The notes beneath the pieces are model-generated. The model did not search any database. It worked only from the letters and a program-made list of their open reading frames with translations, and was not told the origin of the DNA. Shown here one piece after another: positions 15,826 through 17,238 of a stretch of DNA of 17,238 bases. The translations under genes and the position numbers were made by a program. Positions within the stretch are counted from its first letter, which is position 1, and each line of letters starts with the position of its first letter. Origin of the DNA: Cryptobacteroides sp963543835 (lineage in GTDB: Bacteria > Bacteroidota > Bacteroidia > Bacteroidales > UBA932); the NCBI GenBank assembly GCA_963543835.1, contig CAUUCY010000038.1:1-17238 (forward strand). The letters are read 5' to 3'.

Positions 15826-16080
15826 TTATCTGCGGAGATACTCTGCCCCGAACACCCATTGGTGTCCGTCTTTAGTATAGGTGGCAAGCGAAGCTCCGAA
15901 GGAATATCCTGTCTCATTCTTTGAAGAGGGGAACGAAAACCGTCCGCCATGCCTGCGGTCAGGCGTATGCCCCTCATTTTGGGTAGACAGCTTTGGGGGT
16001 GTGTCTGCTCCACAAAGAGGGCACGCAGCGGAAGCAGTACCTGCTCCTTTTGTCGTCTTTTAGCCAGCGTATAAGTTCAT
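15826..16080 (-). pseudogene. traO: Relic of a CTnDOT-type conjugal transfer protein TraO, frameshifted and truncated
   Basis: TraO is an outer-membrane-like transfer protein of Bacteroidetes conjugative transposons. Read on the minus strand, one frame gives LPKMRGIRLTAGMADGF (ending at 15936), and the next frame continues SSKNETGYSFGASLATYTKD and WVFGAEYLRR, ending in a stop at 15828–15826. Together these resemble the first ~80 residues of TraO as I remember it, where a LPGMRG...GMVDG stretch is followed by a strand of the type TYTKxxxxWVFGAEYL. The frame changes at a run of four A on the plus strand (15936–15939), consistent with loss of one base. The rest of a ~190-residue protein is missing and the signal peptide region (ALFVEQ... 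before LPKM) has no clean start. No other tra gene is intact nearby. The call rests on memory of the family, not on a search. Confidence 0.6.
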
Positions 16081-16110
16081 AAGGACACTTTACTTCGTCG
16101 ATAGGAAATT

Positions 16111-16134
16111 CTCCAACTAAGGGTTGGAGTTTTT
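16111..16134 (+). other. Hairpin followed by T-run
   Basis: CTCCAAC (16111–16117) and GTTGGAG (16123–16129) form a perfect 7-bp stem with a TAAGG loop, followed by five T. It has terminator form on the plus strand, but no plus-strand gene precedes it. A second imperfect stem, CTGCGAC (16166–16172) with GTTGCAG (16178–16184), follows. Confidence 0.45.
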
Positions 16135-16189
16135 CTAATCTTCTTTTGCGAGATTCGAAGAGTTTCTGCGACCAATAGTTGCAGGAACT

Positions 16190-16235
16190 AAATCAAGGGA
16201 GGTACTCCGAAACCGGAATACCTCCCTTTTGATTT
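16190..16235. repeat. 46-bp near-perfect palindrome, terminator-like
   Basis: AAATCAAGGGAGGTA (16190–16204) pairs with TACCTCCCTT–TT–GATTT (16219–16235), with an inner TCCG–AAAC–CGGA. The stem is about 19 bp with one mismatch and a two-base bulge. On the plus strand it runs into CCCTTTTGATTTG and could terminate transcription; on the minus strand it would end the hairpin-rich leader described next. It may also be the end or internal repeat of a lost mobile element. Confidence 0.6.
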
Positions 16236-16367
16236 GTTGTATCTTGTGTTTTCTTCGTTTGGGCTCCCTTATAAAATGAAGAACGCCCCTCAAGTATGCT
16301 GTCTTTCGACGCGCCTGAAAGGCTTATTATCTTTTAGCTATAGAACTGTCTAATTTTAGAACCGCTG
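16236..16367 (-). other. Hairpin-rich leader-like region without an intact gene
   Basis: Downstream of the promoter at 16368–16375 the minus-strand transcript would contain several small stems: TCTAA/TTAGA (16349–16360), GCCTTTCAGGC (16323–16313), GTCGAAAGAC (16310–16301, a GAAA loop) and GGGC/GCCC (16288–16285 with 16264–16261), then the long palindrome at 16235–16190. No start codon with a convincing reading frame follows. The layout resembles an attenuated leader, as found ahead of regulated genes on Bacteroidetes mobile elements, whose gene has been lost. Identity unknown. Confidence 0.4.
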
Positions 16368-16375
16368 CAAAGGTA
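16368..16375 (-). promoter_or_regulatory. -7 element of an orphan promoter
   Basis: TACCTTTG on the minus strand fits TAnnTTTG well. The region 18–19 bases upstream is T-rich (TTTTTTG nearby), a loose match to TTTG. It lies 35 bases downstream of the Abi fragment's stop codon and points into the gene-free leader region. Confidence 0.6.
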
Positions 16376-16409
16376 CGACTTTTTATCAAACAAAAAATAC
16401 TCTCGTCGA

Positions 16410-16850
16410 TTATTTTTTATCGTTCCACATTTTTTCATTCATCCAGCCCGGCTGAAATCCCATTGAATTAAGGGATACTACTTCTTGATATTCTGTCAAT
16501 AAATCTTTTAACCGATATTTTAAAGTGGAGGTGGGATTTGCTGTTTGTAACATATAATTCAGCATACACAGAAAATAATAGAGTTTGCTTCTTTTTACCG
16601 TGTCTGGGCTACTTACCCAGTCAAGGCTTTTGGAAAAAGCCAATTTTTCAGGTACGATGTTCATATCCCTGTTCCAAAGCCTTGCATGATGGGCACATAT
16701 GTTACGTACATAATTTATTGTGTGAAGCCACGAACAGAATGTCTTGGGCGGCATGGCAAAATAGGAGGCGATGCCGTTTATATCGGCACGGCGTTTCAGT
16801 CCGGTACAGATGCGCGAAAGGTGATTGAAATACATGACCTCAACAGTTCA
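16410..16850 (-). pseudogene. C-terminal half of an Abi-family (Abi_2 type) abortive infection protein
   Basis: Abi_2 (AbiD/AbiF-like) proteins abort phage growth by killing or arresting the infected cell; their mechanism is thought to involve a HEPN-like active site. This frame gives VEVMYFNHLSRICTGL, SWLHTINYVRNICAHHARLW and a 75-residue helical tail, matching the family's C-terminal half; RNICAHHARLWNR contains the characteristic R-x4-H-like core. A usual member has about 300 residues; here only ~145 remain. The match already runs in front of the first ATG at 16835 (TVEV), up to a stop at 16848–16850, so the gene is truncated at its 5' side rather than simply short. Upstream sequence in another frame (16853–17031) may be its damaged front or unrelated DNA. 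Not expected to act. Confidence 0.72.
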
Positions 16851-16852
16851 AC

Positions 16853-17031
16853 CTGCTTAGAGAAGCCCTCATTGTTCTGGGCTGAAACTTTCAGCAAGGT
16901 CTCATATCGCATTTCCAAGCATTCATTTTTTTGCTTCCCCTTGTCACTTAGTCGGGCTATCTTTGCAGAAGATTTCGGTTCGGGTTCAGCCTGTTCGTTA
17001 CCGTTTTTGCCATTCTTCCCTATCAAATATA
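16853..17031 (-). other. Unassigned ORF remnant upstream of the Abi fragment
   Basis: A minus-strand frame, open from a TAA near 17043, reads NGNEQAEPEPKSSAKIARLS, then KGKQKNECLEMRYETLLKVS and NNEGFSKQVELL. It has ordinary coding composition but no ATG until the M of ECLEMRYET; the nearest upstream start is a TTG at 17026, inside a TATATTTG box (17031–17024) that itself looks like a -7 element. A 17-codon frame beginning ATG at about 17057 (MLLKHYPIFDREEWQKR) overlaps it in another phase, as if one frameshift split a longer gene. At 16836–16855 GTTGAACT precedes GTTGAGGT; skipping one of these 8-base units would join FSKQV to EVMYFNHL of the Abi frame. I do not recognise the protein; it may be the damaged front of the Abi gene. 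Confidence 0.35.
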
Positions 17032-17076
17032 GGGTAATGTTTTAGTAACATTGATCTATCCAAATTTGGCAAAAGT

Positions 17077-17095
17077 CCGCCTTTTGGCGGTTTTT
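17077..17095 (+). terminator. Possible terminator hairpin
   Basis: CCGCC, a TTTT loop and GGCGG, followed by TTTTT on the plus strand. No plus-strand gene precedes it; on the minus strand it would stand in the leader of the remnant ORF. Short but GC-rich, so likely to fold. Confidence 0.45.
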
Positions 17096-17110
17096 CCTCC
17101 GAATGATTAA

Positions 17111-17147
17111 ATAACCAGAACAGACTGACTCTCAGTCATTTGGTTAT
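17111..17147. repeat. Nested inverted repeat
   Basis: ATAACCA (17111–17117) pairs with TGGTTAT (17141–17147), and inside it GACTGA (17123–17128) pairs with TCAGTC (17132–17137) around a CTC loop. Both arms are exact. It could be an operator, a recombination site or an RNA stem; nothing in the window decides. Confidence 0.5.
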
Positions 17148-17182
17148 ATCCGCTCAGTTTTGAACGTTGAGGATAGATTCTC

Positions 17183-17211
17183 AAAAAAAGGCGACCGGCA
17201 AGGCCGCCTTT
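17183..17211 (-). terminator. Rho-independent terminator of a gene beyond the right edge
   Basis: On the minus strand AAAGGCGGCC, a TTGCC loop and GGTCGCCTTT form a 10-bp stem with one G·T pair, followed by four more T. It would end a minus-strand gene located to the right; only a few bases of that side are visible, with a palindrome AATAACTGTTATT at 17213–17225. Confidence 0.7.
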
Positions 17212-17238
17212 CAATAACTGTTATTAAGGCGTTAAGAG

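Noticed and set aside
15662..15880. A 72-codon plus-strand open frame in the gene-poor stretch
   Set aside because: Cysteine/tryptophan-rich, no start context, and it overlaps the traO relic on the other strand.
16022..16190. A minus-strand frame with ELIRWLKDDKRSRYCFRC, and CPLCG in the next frame, suggesting a zinc ribbon
   Set aside because: The frames have no start codon and the CPLCG part lies opposite to a better TraO-like reading of the same bases; chance is likelier.
16958..16965. TATCTTTG on the plus strand as a promoter
   Set aside because: No TTTG at the right spacing (nearest is 24 bases away) and no gene downstream; lies within a probable coding remnant.
16686..17045. A 119-codon plus-strand open frame at the right end
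   Set aside because: Antisense to the Abi fragment and its upstream remnant; no recognisable domain.
1..17238. CRISPR array, rRNA or intact insertion sequence
   Set aside because: No regularly spaced direct repeats, rRNA-like blocks, or intact transposase frame were seen.

Overview
The window looks like a chromosome segment of an anaerobic Bacteroidales bacterium; the family cannot be resolved from sequence alone. Three things point there. The V-type ATPase operon has the Bacteroidetes order E–DUF2764–A–B–D–I. Promoters have the Bacteroidetes form TTTG–N18/19–TAnnTTTG. There is a sodium-pumping methylmalonyl-CoA decarboxylase of the propionate pathway, together with pieces of a TonB-dependent receptor and of a CTnDOT-type transfer gene. 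There are no rRNA, tRNA or CRISPR signatures.

Left part (1–6347, minus strand): one tightly packed V/A-type ATPase operon, atpE, a DUF2764 gene, atpA, atpB, atpD and the first two thirds of atpI, which runs off the left edge. Neighbouring genes overlap by 1–11 bases or lie within about a dozen bases. A textbook promoter sits about 60 bases upstream of atpE. Divergent from it is a single plus-strand porin-like outer-membrane gene (6423–7397).

Middle (7394–12343, minus strand): ffh (signal recognition particle GTPase) followed after 15 bases by mmdA, an OadG-like gamma subunit, mmdC (biotin carrier) and mmdB (membrane sodium pump). The decarboxylase makes a sodium gradient from methylmalonyl-CoA. 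The V-ATPase next door could be driven by or add to the same ion gradient, but subunit K, which would show ion specificity, lies outside the window. The porin gene and mmdB converge with overlapping stop codons.

Next (12365–14469, minus strand): a three-gene operon of an ABC ATPase, an ABC-2 type membrane protein and a short YtrA-like GntR regulator, with its own promoter and a terminator.

Right part (about 14468–17238): a decayed accessory zone. It holds the last ~180 codons of a TonB-dependent receptor (plus strand), a small AraC-type regulator overlapping it tail to tail, then a gene-poor stretch with a frameshifted, truncated relic that I read as traO of a CTnDOT-type conjugative element. 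A promoter with a hairpin-rich leader but no intact gene follows, then the C-terminal half of an Abi-family abortive infection protein and a cluster of hairpins at the right edge. I see no intact new defence or mobile system. The most unusual features are the orphan structured leader, the interleaved inverted repeats upstream of the AraC gene, and the DUF2764 subunit of the ATPase.
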